Assembly (NCBI GenBank): GCA_026709415.1
Contig: JAPOSZ010000031.1
Coordinates: forward strand, 62,001-126,000
DNA length: 64,000 bases
Origin: Flavobacteriaceae bacterium
GTDB taxonomy: Bacteria; Bacteroidota; Bacteroidia; Flavobacteriales; Flavobacteriaceae
Direction: 5' to 3'
Shown here piece by piece: positions 46,660 to 56,099 of this stretch; positions within the stretch are counted from its first letter, which is position 1; each line of letters begins with the position of its first letter. The position numbers and the translations under genes are program-made. The notes below the pieces were generated by a model. It was not told the DNA's origin. It saw only the letters and a program-made list of their open reading frames with translations, and searched no databases.

Positions 46660-46917
46660 ATGTCTAAAGTACGCCAAAAAATGATCCAGTATCTCAGTTA
46701 TATATTATTCTTGGGTTACGTGACTGGATTTATTTTCATTTCAAGAGGGAACGAAATGGGTCGATTCATTGTTGGGGTTTCGGTCTTACTGATGGTGTTT
46801 GTTCTGATGCCCATTTTTTTATACCATCGTTGGAATGGAAAAAAATTAAAAGATTATACATTGACAAAAGAAAATTTCCAAAAAATGCGCCAATATTCTA
46901 AAGAAAACAAATTTTAG
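46660..46917 (+). CDS. Small two-span membrane protein
   Basis: An 85-residue protein starting MSKVRQKMIQYLSYILFLGY at ATG 46660; an earlier in-frame start at 46612 would overlap aspS. Two hydrophobic helices (about residues 9-29 and 36-57) flank a short loop, followed by a basic cytosolic tail (HRWNGKKLKDYTLTKENFQK). It probably shares the aspS transcript. I recognise no family beyond 'small hypothetical membrane protein'. Confidence 0.6.
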   Translation: MSKVRQKMIQYLSYILFLGYVTGFIFISRGNEMGRFIVGVSVLLMVFVLMPIFLYHRWNGKKLKDYTLTKENFQKMRQYSKENKF

Positions 46918-46995
46918 TTTTGATTCGCATTGATTAATTTGAAAACGAAACAACCTCATAAACTTATTGAGCCACTATTTACTTTTTGATTGATT

Positions 46996-49410
46996 ATGAA
47001 AACAACAAATTCACTTTTTACAATTTATCGCTTCTGTTTTTTAATCCCATGTGCATTGACTTTAATGGTCGAATCCCTAGTTTGGAGCCAAGACCAAGGA
47101 CAAAAGTCAGAAGATTTAACGCTTTGGTACGATCAACCCGCTCAATTTTGGATGAGACAAGCGCTTCCGATTGGAAATGCCTATATGGGAGCCATGATCT
47201 TTGGAGGAATCGAAAAAGAACGGATACAATTTAACGAAGAGTCCCTTTGGGCAGGAGGCCCTGATGAGTGGGATCAATATAATGGCGGCAATCGCCTTGG
47301 AGCACATCAATTTTTGCCTCAAGTCCGTGAATTACTCGATGCAGGAGAATTTGAAAAAGCACATCTATTGGCTGATAAAGAGCTCACTGGGGTTATCATC
47401 AGAAGAAATGAAGAAGATTATTGGGAAGGTTATGGGGCTTATCAAACATTTGGGGATATTCACATCGAAACCAAACTATCGGGAGAAATCTCTAATTATC
47501 ATCGAAATCTCGATATCGCCAACGCCATTGCCAATGTGTCTTTTCAGTCGGGAGATGTCCTTCACAAGAGACACTATTTTGCCAATTATCCCAGCAGAGT
47601 GTTGGTTTTTCAAATAGAAAATAGTGCGCCTTCTGGGACTGATTACACTATTGAATTATCCAGTGTGCATCAAAACAATGCTTTTCAACAAAAAGGCAAT
47701 ACGCTGATTTTTGAAGGGGCATTAGAAAACAATCAAATGGGATTTCAAGCCCAGCTCCATGTGCAAATCGATCAAGGTTCGATAGACTTTAACGAGAATA
47801 AAATCAACATCCAATCGGCAAACAAAGTCACACTCCGTTTAACCGCAGCTACTGATTATCTTAACCAGTACCCTCAATATAAGGGGAGAGATTATAAAAA
47901 ACTCAATGATGCCACCATGATGAAAGCCATTTCGCTTTCTCATGATGACCTCTTTCAAGAACATCAAAAAGATTATCAAGCACTGTTTCATCGAGTCCAT
48001 TTAGATTTGGGAGACAGTAATCATAGCCATCTTCCGACCAATGAGCGTCTTTTAAGGTATCGTAGTGGAGCCAGTGATGCTCATTTAGAGGAGCTTTACT
48101 TTCAATATGGCCGGTATCTTCTCATCAGCAGTTCCCGTCCTGGTAGTTTACCGGCGAATCTTCAGGGGAAATGGAATGATAAAGTAGCTCCTCCTTGGGC
48201 TGCTGATTATCATATGAACATTAATCAGCAAATGCTTTACTGGCCTGCTGAAAAAACCAATTTGAGCGAAACGCACCAACCACTACTTCATTACATTCAA
48301 AGTTTGGTCGAACCTGGTCGAAAAAGTGCACAAGCTTTTTTTAATGCTTCTGGTTGGATTGTTAGCACCATGAACAATCCCTTTGGATTTACGGCCTTGG
48401 GATGGCGCTTTCCATGGGGATTTTTTCCAGGTGGTGCCGCTTGGTTAACCCAGCATTTATGGAAACATTATGCCTACAATTTGGACAAAAACTATCTTGA
48501 AAAGATGGCTTATCCGGTCATGAAAGAAGCGGCCGAGTTTTGGCTAGATGTTTTGATTGAAGATGAAAATGGGTATTTGGTCTCCTCCCCATCTTATTCT
48601 CCAGAACATGGGACTATTTCTACAGGGGCTTTCATGGATATACAAATGATTTGGGATTTGTTTACCAACTTAATAGAAGCTTCTCAAGCGTTGGGGAAAG
48701 AAGATGCGTTTTACAATCAAATTGTTGCTGCTCGAAAACAATTACTGCCCCTACAAATTGGACGATGGGGTCAACTCCAAGAATGGAAAGAAGATGTTGA
48801 TGATCCGGATAATAAGCACCGTCATGTGTCTCATCTATTCGCATTACACCCTGGCAGACAAATCGATATCAATACAACTCCAGATTTAGCAGAAGCGGCT
48901 CGAATCAGTTTGGAAGCTCGAGGCGATTCCGGTACGGGTTGGTCATTGGGTTGGAAAATTAACTTTTGGGCACGTCTTCAAAATGGCAATAGAGCTTATC
49001 AGTTGTTTCGATACCAATTAAGACCTACCGAAGATGAAGGATATAATTATCTCACAGGGGGTGGGACTTACCATAATTTGTTGTCTGCACACCCTCCATT
49101 TCAGCTCGATGGAAATATGGGAGGCACATCCGGAATAGCTGAAATGCTCCTACAATCACATAATCATGAGCTTCTTTTATTACCTGCATTACCAGATGAA
49201 TGGGCCAATGGTTCTATCAGCGGATTAAAAACGAAAGGAAACTTTGAAGTTTCAATGCAATGGAAAAACAATACGTTGACTCGAGTGTCCATTGTTTCCA
49301 ATAGTGGTGCCTTGTTGGAATTAAAATACTCGACAAAAGAAATTTCAATGGAAACCCAAAAAGGAAACACCTATCATTTTGATTCAAATTTAGACCTTAT
49401 TGATCCCTAA
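46996..49410 (+). CDS. Glycoside hydrolase family 95 alpha-L-fucosidase
   Basis: A protein of about 804 residues from ATG 46996, with a signal peptide ending near VWSQ. The N-terminal beta domain begins with the family signature LPIGNAYMGAMIFGGIEKER, then IQFNEESLWAGGP. The (alpha/alpha)6 catalytic barrel keeps the GH95 residues: the Asn pair in HMNINQQMLYWPAE, the acid Glu in SPSYSPEHG and the Asp in FQLDGNMGGTSGIAEM. Family members cleave terminal alpha-1,2-L-fucose (some act on L-galactose) by inversion. It is secreted to the periplasm or surface. It stands alone here, 22 kb from the SusC/SusD pair, so a shared substrate is only a guess. Confidence 0.9.
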   Translation: MKTTNSLFTIYRFCFLIPCALTLMVESLVWSQDQGQKSEDLTLWYDQPAQFWMRQALPIGNAYMGAMIFGGIEKERIQFNEESLWAGGPDEWDQYNGGNRLGAHQFLPQVRELLDAGEFEKAHLLADKELTGVIIRRNEEDYWEGYGAYQTFGDIHIETKLSGEISNYHRNLDIANAIANVSFQSGDVLHKRHYFANYPSRVLVFQIENSAPSGTDYTIELSSVHQNNAFQQKGNTLIFEGALENNQMGFQAQLHVQIDQGSIDFNENKINIQSANKVTLRLTAATDYLNQYPQYKGRDYKKLNDATMMKAISLSHDDLFQEHQKDYQALFHRVHLDLGDSNHSHLPTNERLLRYRSGASDAHLEELYFQYGRYLLISSSRPGSLPANLQGKWNDKVAPPWAADYHMNINQQMLYWPAEKTNLSETHQPLLHYIQSLVEPGRKSAQAFFNASGWIVSTMNNPFGFTALGWRFPWGFFPGGAAWLTQHLWKHYAYNLDKNYLEKMAYPVMKEAAEFWLDVLIEDENGYLVSSPSYSPEHGTISTGAFMDIQMIWDLFTNLIEASQALGKEDAFYNQIVAARKQLLPLQIGRWGQLQEWKEDVDDPDNKHRHVSHLFALHPGRQIDINTTPDLAEAARISLEARGDSGTGWSLGWKINFWARLQNGNRAYQLFRYQLRPTEDEGYNYLTGGGTYHNLLSAHPPFQLDGNMGGTSGIAEMLLQSHNHELLLLPALPDEWANGSISGLKTKGNFEVSMQWKNNTLTRVSIVSNSGALLELKYSTKEISMETQKGNTYHFDSNLDLIDP

Positions 49411-49489
49411 ATCGAAAGGGATTCTTTTTCAAATGGTCATTGAGTGAAATTTAATGGTGCCATTTAGAAAACGCTTGAAACGACGAAAA

Positions 49490-49690
49490 AAAAATTAATT
49501 GTTCATGATGCAAGCCTTTGTCCTAAAATCTCAGATTTCCACTGAAATAGGTGATAAAAGGAAAATAGTCTATGAAAGGTCTTCCATTGGGTCATAAATG
49601 ACTCAAACCCTCAAAATCAATGAAATATTGTGTTGATTGGATGGAATTATTCGCTAGATACGAAAAAAATTTTCCTTGAAATTTGTGATT
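49490..49690 (+). repeat. Dispersed degenerate repeat, copy A
   Basis: The stretches GCCTTTG.CCTAAAAT, ATAAATGACTCAAA, TCAAAATCAATGAAA and GAATTATTCGCTAGATACGA recur in the same order at 60864-61050, and the first also near 63866. Traces of one frame (DWMELFARYEKNFP here, TELFAEYEKEIP in copy B) hint at a lost coding region. No family recognised. Confidence 0.4.
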
Positions 49691-49799
49691 ACCAATTCAA
49701 CGGACTAGTGCCACCTTAACTTGACCGTTCCGTTCATCGAGTTTGATTTCAATTTTTTGGTGTATCACATCAATATGAAATCTTTGATAAACCGAGGGT

Positions 49800-50237
49800 T
49801 TAATTTCTTTTTTTTTGAAAAAAGAGATTGAGTAACTCAGTAGCTTGATTTTGCATAATCCCTTTTGTCACTTGACACTTTGGATGTAGTGACACGCCTT
49901 GGCTACGATAACCTTTTTGAAGGTCTTCACTTGCAAATACTAAATGGCCTAATTGTGACCAGTATAATGCTCCAGCACACATGGTACAAGGTTCGAGAGT
50001 CGTGTACAAAATGCAGTGATTCAGATATTTGCTATTGAGATAGTTTGTGGCTGATGTAATGGCTTGCATTTCGGCATGAGCTGTCGGATCGGTCAATCTT
50101 TGAACCAAGTTATGGGCTCTTGCAATGATGCGGTTATTGTTAACGACGACAACCCCAATAGGCACTTCATCAATTTCAAAGGCTTTATGAGCTTCTTTGA
50201 GAGCTTGATTCATAAAATAGGCATGATCGATTTCCAT
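49800..50237 (-). CDS. tadA: tRNA-adenosine deaminase TadA-like nucleoside deaminase
   Basis: A protein of about 145 residues from ATG 50237 (MEIDHAYFMNQALKEAHKAF); an upstream in-frame ATG at 50285 adds 16 residues. The zinc deaminase motifs are HAEMQAI (His ligand and catalytic Glu) and PCTMCAGAL (two Cys ligands). The family converts A34 to inosine in tRNA-Arg; a guanine-deaminase role is a less likely alternative. It is divergent from polA, with 90 bp between them. Confidence 0.9.
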   Translation of the reverse strand: MEIDHAYFMNQALKEAHKAFEIDEVPIGVVVVNNNRIIARAHNLVQRLTDPTAHAEMQAITSATNYLNSKYLNHCILYTTLEPCTMCAGALYWSQLGHLVFASEDLQKGYRSQGVSLHPKCQVTKGIMQNQATELLNLFFQKKRN

Positions 50238-50327
50238 ATTGGAAACCAAAAATACTCTGTATGATGATGTTTTATTCACAATCATTTTTTTAGTCTACAG
50301 AGTCAGTTGATTAACTTTACCCAGCCG

Positions 50328-53096
50328 ATGGAAAATCCAAAGCGCTTGTTTTTACTAGATGCCTATGCCTTGATTTTTCGAGGTTATTATGCATTTATAA
50401 AACGTCCTCTTCGGAATAAGGAAATTGAAACTTCAGCCATCTTCGGTTTTATCAATTCTTTATTGGATATTCTCAATAAAGAAAAACCCCAGTACTTGGC
50501 CGTCTGTTTTGATAAGGGCGGTTCGGTGGAGCGTTCGGAAATCTATCCTGAATACAAAAGCAACCGACCTGAAACTCCTGAAGGAATTACGGTAGCCGTA
50601 CCTTACATCTACAAAATCTTGGATGCTTTGAATATTCAAGTCATCGAAAAACATGGTTTTGAAGCCGATGACATCATTGGCACTCTCGCTAAAAAAGCAG
50701 AACTCGAAGGATTCAAAACCTTTATGGTGACCTCAGACAAAGATTACGCACAACTAGTTTCAGAAAACACCGTGATGTACAAACCAGCTCGATCTGGGGG
50801 TATTTCAGAAATATGGGATGTTGATACTGTCAAAGAAAAATTTGGTGTTGACCATCCAAAGCAAGTCATTGATTTTTTGGGGATGATGGGGGATAGTGTT
50901 GATAATATTCCTGGACTGCCGGGTGTCGGACCAAAAACGGCAATGAAATTCATCCAGACATATGGAAGTATTGAAAATTTATTTCAAAACTTGAATCAAC
51001 TAAAAGGAAAACAAAAAGAGAATATTTCAGAAAACCAAGAACTTGGGTTACTATCAAAAAAATTAGCCACGATCAATACGGAGGTTCCTATCGAATTTAA
51101 GTCGGTTGATTACGAACTTTCTTCGATGAATCATGATGCATTAAAGTCTCTATTTGATGAGTTAGAGTTTCGAAGATTATACGAACGATTTCGAAAAATA
51201 TATGATGCTTTGCTAGATAAAACGCCAAGCCATACACCGCCGCAAAACAAAAAGTTAAAGCGTGATAATCCCCTTGGACTTGTCTTTGAAACCGGCGATG
51301 ATTCACAGAATAAAATCCAACCGATTTATCAATGGATTGATACCGAATTGGGACAACAAATGCTCAAAAGACTGTTGCAACATCAAGATAATGTTGCCTT
51401 ATCCCTTTTAACGGATCATCCTGATCCCATGTTATCCAAACCTGAAGGTTTGGGCATTTGTTTTTCTGATTCGATCAGCTATTATTTACCATTGAAGACG
51501 GATACAGAAAAAAATCTATCGATTTTCCGTTCTTTTTTTGAATCCAACCAACGAACCATTATCACGCATGATGCCAAAAGATTAGTTAAAGTTTTTAGAA
51601 ATCAAGGGGTTGATATTCAAGGCCCTTTTTTTGATGTTCAATTGGCCCACTATCTGATTGATACGAGTAGATCACATGATTTGGTAAAAATGACAAGCCA
51701 ACTTTTAAATTTTGATCTTACAGATTTAGAAGAAGTATCTTCTTCTGGAAAACGAAAAATAAATCTTGATGAGCTTCGTTTACATGAAAAAACCATAGCC
51801 ATGGCCCGTCAAGCCGATGCTATATGGCAATTAAAAAACCAATTTGATTTGCAGTTAGATGAAACAAAAAGTCGAGAAGTTTTCGAAACAATCGAAACCC
51901 CTTTATTGGTTATTCTTGCTGATATGGAATATGAGGGTGTGAAAATTGCGCCACCACTATTGAGCATCATTGCTGATGATTTAAATAACGATCAATCCAA
52001 TAGAGAGCGACAAATCATTGAAACGGCTGGAGAAACCTTTAACATTGGGTCCCCTAAAGAATTGGGGATTATTTTATTTGAAAAATTAAAAATTGCTGAT
52101 AATCCAAGCAAGACTAAAACAGGACAATATGCCACCAATGAGACGGAATTGTCTAAATATCAATCCAAACACCCTGTTATCCAAACCATTCTTGATTGGC
52201 GATCAACTAGAGTACTATTAAACACTTTTATTGAAAAGCTCCCCAGCCAGATCAATCCAAATACCAAACGAGTGCACACCATTTTTGAGCAAACTCGTGC
52301 GGCTAGTGGGCGATTGAGCAGTAAGAATCCAAACCTCCAGAATATTCCCATCCGAAATGAAAAAGGGCGAGAAATTAGAACTGCATTCATTGCTGAGGAA
52401 AATCATATCCTCCTCGCTGCAGATTATTCTCAAATTGAACTTCGAATTATAGCTTCTCTGAGTCATGATCAATCGATGATGGATGCTTTTTTAAATGGTC
52501 AAGACATCCATTCGAGCACGGCCTCCAAAGTATTTGGCATTCCTATCGAATCGATTACCCGAGAACAACGTTCACAAGCCAAAGCCGTGAATTTTGGCAT
52601 TATCTATGGCTCTTCTGCTCAAGGCCTTTCGAGAGTCACGGGCATTCCTTTTGCTGAAGCGAAAAACCTCATTGATTCTTACTTTACTTCTTATCCTAAT
52701 CTAAAGGGTTACATGGAAAAAACCGTGAAAGAAGCTCGTGACAATCGATACACCCAAACCATCACTGGAAGAAGAAGGTCCTTAAGTGATATTGTATCAT
52801 CAAATCCAATCGTTCAAAGAGCTGCAGAACGTCAAGCCATCAATACGCCTATTCAAGGAAGCGCTGCTGATATCATCAAACTAGCCATGATCAAAGTGAA
52901 TAAGGCTCTAAAAACAAACTCTTTTAAAACCAGGTTAGTACTTCAAATTCACGATGAACTCGTTTTTGAAGTGCCACAAGAAGAACTGGAAGTCATTCAA
53001 CCAGTCATCAAGTCGAACATGGAATCAGCATACAAGTTGAACATTCCATTGGTTGTCGATATCGGTTACGGTGACAATTGGTTAGAAGCACACTGA
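50328..53096 (+). CDS. polA: DNA polymerase I with apparently inactive proofreading domain
   Basis: A 922-residue Pol I from ATG 50328 (MENPKRLFLLDAYALIFRGY). The 5'-3' exonuclease domain (FEADDIIGTLAKKAE, DSVDNIPGLPGVGPKTA) and the polymerase motifs A (LLAADYSQIELRIIASLSHD), B (RSQAKAVNFGIIYG) and C (LQIHDELVFEV) are intact. The 3'-5' exonuclease domain is recognisable but seems to lack its metal ligands. Where DTET is expected the sequence reads ALSLLTDHPDP, and the exo III Y-x-x-x-D region reads MARQADAIWQL. Loss of proofreading in Pol I is known in other lineages. It repairs and replaces RNA primers. Confidence 0.95.
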   Translation: MENPKRLFLLDAYALIFRGYYAFIKRPLRNKEIETSAIFGFINSLLDILNKEKPQYLAVCFDKGGSVERSEIYPEYKSNRPETPEGITVAVPYIYKILDALNIQVIEKHGFEADDIIGTLAKKAELEGFKTFMVTSDKDYAQLVSENTVMYKPARSGGISEIWDVDTVKEKFGVDHPKQVIDFLGMMGDSVDNIPGLPGVGPKTAMKFIQTYGSIENLFQNLNQLKGKQKENISENQELGLLSKKLATINTEVPIEFKSVDYELSSMNHDALKSLFDELEFRRLYERFRKIYDALLDKTPSHTPPQNKKLKRDNPLGLVFETGDDSQNKIQPIYQWIDTELGQQMLKRLLQHQDNVALSLLTDHPDPMLSKPEGLGICFSDSISYYLPLKTDTEKNLSIFRSFFESNQRTIITHDAKRLVKVFRNQGVDIQGPFFDVQLAHYLIDTSRSHDLVKMTSQLLNFDLTDLEEVSSSGKRKINLDELRLHEKTIAMARQADAIWQLKNQFDLQLDETKSREVFETIETPLLVILADMEYEGVKIAPPLLSIIADDLNNDQSNRERQIIETAGETFNIGSPKELGIILFEKLKIADNPSKTKTGQYATNETELSKYQSKHPVIQTILDWRSTRVLLNTFIEKLPSQINPNTKRVHTIFEQTRAASGRLSSKNPNLQNIPIRNEKGREIRTAFIAEENHILLAADYSQIELRIIASLSHDQSMMDAFLNGQDIHSSTASKVFGIPIESITREQRSQAKAVNFGIIYGSSAQGLSRVTGIPFAEAKNLIDSYFTSYPNLKGYMEKTVKEARDNRYTQTITGRRRSLSDIVSSNPIVQRAAERQAINTPIQGSAADIIKLAMIKVNKALKTNSFKTRLVLQIHDELVFEVPQEELEVIQPVIKSNMESAYKLNIPLVVDIGYGDNWLEAH

Positions 53097-53218
53097 TGAA
53101 TTTTTCGATTTGTTTTGAAACGAGATGATTCAACCATTGAGAACTTTTCGGGGATTTACGATTGTGTAACAAAATTTAATTTGACTTGTTTACAAAGTAA
53201 ACAATTAAATATTACGCC

Positions 53219-53620
53219 ATGAAAAAATTCTTTTTTTTCAATTTTTATCATGATATCATTGACAACCTGTACTAATGATTCGAATAAAGTTGAACCATTC
53301 CCTGAGTCTTTATCTGAAAATCTTTTTGAACTAATTCAAACGATTCCATTCCAAGTACCTGGTTCCAATCATTTAGAATTAGCAACGACAATCAAACTCA
53401 TTCTATTTCAGGACAAATGACGGTTGTTGTGAATTCAGACGATGGAGAACTGAGTGAAATCATAATAGACGAAAATATTTTGTCTGTCGTTAACATGAGT
53501 CGAAACGAATTCAATAAGAAATATAACACAAATGTTGTTTCCACTAGATCCATTGCTGGATGGTTCACAAGTTTTGCCCTTCTGTTACAAAAAGATAAGG
53601 GGCTTATGTATTTATCTTGA
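53219..53620 (+). pseudogene. Small lipoprotein gene broken by a T8 tract and a second frameshift
   Basis: ATG 53219 opens MKKFFFF and then loses the frame in a run of eight T. With seven T it reads KKFFFSIFIMISLTTC, a textbook lipoprotein signal, then TNDSNKVEPFPESLSENLFE. A second shift near 53355-53360 joins it to FRISNDNQTHSISGQMTVVV, then NSDDGELSEIIIDEN, ending KGLMYLS at 53620. The product would be a ~130-residue surface lipoprotein of unknown function. Two breaks make decay more likely than a switch. Confidence 0.5.
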
Positions 53621-53748
53621 ATGAGGATTTTCTTTTTTTGGATGAAAAGGAATGTTTGCTTTCTTGAAAACTTGTCCCATGAGATCATCGACTAGATAAT
53701 CCCCTGATCGTTCCCCATCCTTTTTTATCTTTGAAACAAAGACTTCCA

Positions 53749-54888
53749 ATGAACCATCATGAAGCTATTATTGAACGTGGGCCAGCCAAGTATTTTCATG
53801 GGCGAATCTCTGAAAGAAACGCTTTGAAACAGTTATTACAAGAAACATCGAAAAAGAAAATAGGAAGTAGTCTTTTGATTCAAGGCCCACCAGGTGTTGG
53901 AAAAACAGCTCTCATTGAAGAACACAAAAAAGAAGCCTCTCTGCAAGGATGGCAAGTGGTTGATTTAACCATTCAATCGTTATATGATCCCAAAGAATTA
54001 TTTCGACGATTGACTAAAAACCAAAAAGCTCATGATGTTCAAACCACTTTTGGGGTTGATTTAAAGATCTTTAACGCCGGTTTTGTTCCGAAACATATCG
54101 AAGAAACACCTTATTTGAATGAAGCCATCATTCGTTCTCAACCCACTTGTTTGGTTTTAGATGAAGCTCAAACATTAGAACTTATCTTATCAGAAAAGGA
54201 TCGGGATAAAGTGGCTGATTTCTTCAGGACGTATCATAATGTTCTATCGGAAAAAGGTTTTATTTTTTTGTTTGGAGGATTAAGTCCCACCAAAGATGTT
54301 TTACGACAATTTGGTATTTCTCGATTTAATCCTAAAGCCATTCATTATTTAGGAATGATTGGAAAGCATGCGGAACAGCAAATCATTCGAGATTGGTTGA
54401 AAAAAGAAATTCAAACGCCAAGTCATACGACTTTTTGGATTCAACAAATCAGCAAACAAACCGATCAGTGGCCTCGACATATCCAATCTTATGCCAATGC
54501 TCTATGTAATTATTTAAAACCCAAGGAAGTCTTAACCAATGAACGATTAAAGCAGGTATTAGATGATGGAAATGATCTAAAAAACATCTATTATCAACAA
54601 CGATGTGATCACCTTGATTATGAGTATCGAGAAATGATAGCTCATGTTGTTAAAACATTGCCTCATCAGTTTGTTAAAAGACATTTTATAGAAGCTTTTT
54701 CAACGTTTTTATCTCAAAAGGAATCCCAAAAATTATATAAAACCATGCTTTTGAGGGGGATACTTCATCTAGACCAAGATGGAAAATCATCGATTCCTAT
54801 TCCATCATTAAAAACCTATTTGATTGAAACCTATGGTGCCGGACAACCCCCACCTTCCCAAGCCCAACTTTTACCGAGAAAGCGATGA
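53749..54888 (+). CDS. P-loop ATPase of the repeated 'RGKA-FHGR' family, paralogue 5
   Basis: A protein of about 379 residues from ATG 53749 (MNHHEAIIERGPAKYFHGRI). Walker A is GPPGVGKTALIEE, Walker B is CLVLDEAQTLE, the sensor segment is FGGLSPTKDVLRQFGISRF, and the C-terminal end is KSSIPIPSLKTYLIETYG. A HENIPL small gene starts 29 bp after its stop on the same strand, so here the two are very likely co-transcribed. This is the best-preserved example of the pair. Function unknown. Confidence 0.7.
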   Translation: MNHHEAIIERGPAKYFHGRISERNALKQLLQETSKKKIGSSLLIQGPPGVGKTALIEEHKKEASLQGWQVVDLTIQSLYDPKELFRRLTKNQKAHDVQTTFGVDLKIFNAGFVPKHIEETPYLNEAIIRSQPTCLVLDEAQTLELILSEKDRDKVADFFRTYHNVLSEKGFIFLFGGLSPTKDVLRQFGISRFNPKAIHYLGMIGKHAEQQIIRDWLKKEIQTPSHTTFWIQQISKQTDQWPRHIQSYANALCNYLKPKEVLTNERLKQVLDDGNDLKNIYYQQRCDHLDYEYREMIAHVVKTLPHQFVKRHFIEAFSTFLSQKESQKLYKTMLLRGILHLDQDGKSSIPIPSLKTYLIETYGAGQPPPSQAQLLPRKR

Positions 54889-54917
54889 GGATTCTTCGAT
54901 AGGGTTAAATGAAAACA

Positions 54918-55079
54918 ATGACAAAACCTTTTCGTGAAAAGCGAGCTTTTAAAACATCACCAAATCACGAAAACATTCCTTTGGAATGGCATTTAATAGT
55001 CGATGATGTCATGGGGCAAGTTTTCAAGAAAGCAAACATTCCTTCTCATCCGAAAAGAGAAAACCTTCATTCAAGATAA
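54918..55079 (+). CDS. HENIPL-family small protein, copy 3 (intact)
   Basis: A 53-residue protein starting at ATG 54918 (MTKPFREKRAFKTSPNHENI); an earlier ATG at 54909 adds three residues. It continues IPLEWHLIVDDVMGQVFKKA and ends NLHSR. It shares the PNHENIPL and VDxVMGxVFKKAN core with the 3890 copy and, more loosely, the 5366 copy. ATGACAAAAC at the start and CATTCAAG...TAAGTCCCA at the end are shared with the 3890 copy even at the DNA level. It directly follows ATPase paralogue 5. No known family; the linkage suggests an ATPase partner. Confidence 0.6.
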   Translation: MTKPFREKRAFKTSPNHENIPLEWHLIVDDVMGQVFKKANIPSHPKRENLHSR

Positions 55080-55241
55080 ATACACATAAGTCCCAAAGAT
55101 AATCAACCGGCTATTCAAGATAATGATGAAAACGGTGAGAAAATTAAAGGTCGAGGAGCTTGTAAAGTAGGATGCTGGTTTGAAGCGGCATCAGACGTTG
55201 TTGTAGAATTAACTCACGCTGTTATAGGTAAAAACGATTAA
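55080..55241 (+). other. Open stretch in frame after the HENIPL stop, possible gene tail
   Basis: The frame of the HENIPL gene remains open for 53 more codons past its TAA, ending GRGACKVGCWFEAASDVVVE, then LTHAVIGKND and stop at 55239-55241. There is no start codon of its own. The Cys-rich, helical ending looks like the tail of a lost gene, or a readthrough extension. I recognise no family. Confidence 0.3.
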
Positions 55242-55244
55242 AAT

Positions 55245-56040
55245 ATGGGCTTTCATAGTCGTTTCAAAGTCTTGATTTCTGTTATCCTATTTTCCATTAT
55301 TTCTTGCAGTTCAATATCAAAAGCGTATGTCAATAAAATGAACAAACAACTTGATAAAAAGATGGTGGTTTTTATCAATTCAGAAGCAAAAAAGCAAGTC
55401 GTTTATGTTCCATTTATCGGACTCGGATCCGAAGAATATTTTGAAAAATTAAAAGATAGAATTCTGAAGCTAAAAAGGGGGGGGTTACAAAGTGTATTAT
55501 TCAGCCAAAATCTTACCCGACGATGAATTAACACAAGAAGAAAAAGACACATATCTCAGAAAGTATCGAAAAGTTGTTGGTTTGCTGCCACAAAATCAAA
55601 AAGTATTACAAAACCAACATTTTAAAATGGATACCCCCAACGGTAAATATTCAACATTAAAGGATATAGCATCTATAGGTATCGATTCCGAAAAAGATAT
55701 ATCCGTGAGCTTAACGATCAATCATCTCATCGATTTATATGAATCAGAAAAAGGTGAAATCATTTTAACCGAGTGTGATTTTTCCATCCCACTATATGCT
55801 CAGTACGATGATGAGGTTTGCGATCAGAGAGACTCTTGGAATGTAAAAACGGGATACCAACTAGACGCTATGTTAGAAGCCGTTGAAAACTCGAATCATG
55901 ACAAGATAGCTTTATTGATTGATCCGAGCCTGAAAAGGTTTCTACGGATTTATCTCAAATTTTTGCATGGATTTGATAAAAAATTGCGTGTCAATCCAAC
56001 AGTTGAAGGGGGTGAATTAATCATGTTGTCTAAAATTTAA
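55245..56040 (+). CDS. Lipoprotein split at a G8 tract (candidate phase-variable)
   Basis: From ATG 55245 (MGFHSRFKVLISVILFSIIS, then C) a lipoprotein frame runs to KRGGLQSVLF and stops at 55526. Seven G instead of eight at 55477-55484 would give KRGGYKVYYSAKILPDDELT and an unbroken protein of 264 residues ending at 56040 (GGELIMLSKI). As written it is out of phase and would yield only a 93-residue product. The protein has no recognised domain. The second half has a mixed alpha/beta look (SLTINHLIDLYESEKGEIIL). It follows the ATPase-HENIPL pair. Confidence 0.55.
55477..55484 (+). repeat. G8 homopolymer in the split lipoprotein gene
   Basis: It follows five A, exactly as in the methyltransferase gene, and both encode K-R-G-G at the tract. 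Seven or ten G would restore the frame. Confidence 0.55.
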
Positions 56041-56099
56041 TTTTTGACCTTTTTGGGCAACTGGATTCATTGACTTTATAGCCTAATCATGATAAGTTT

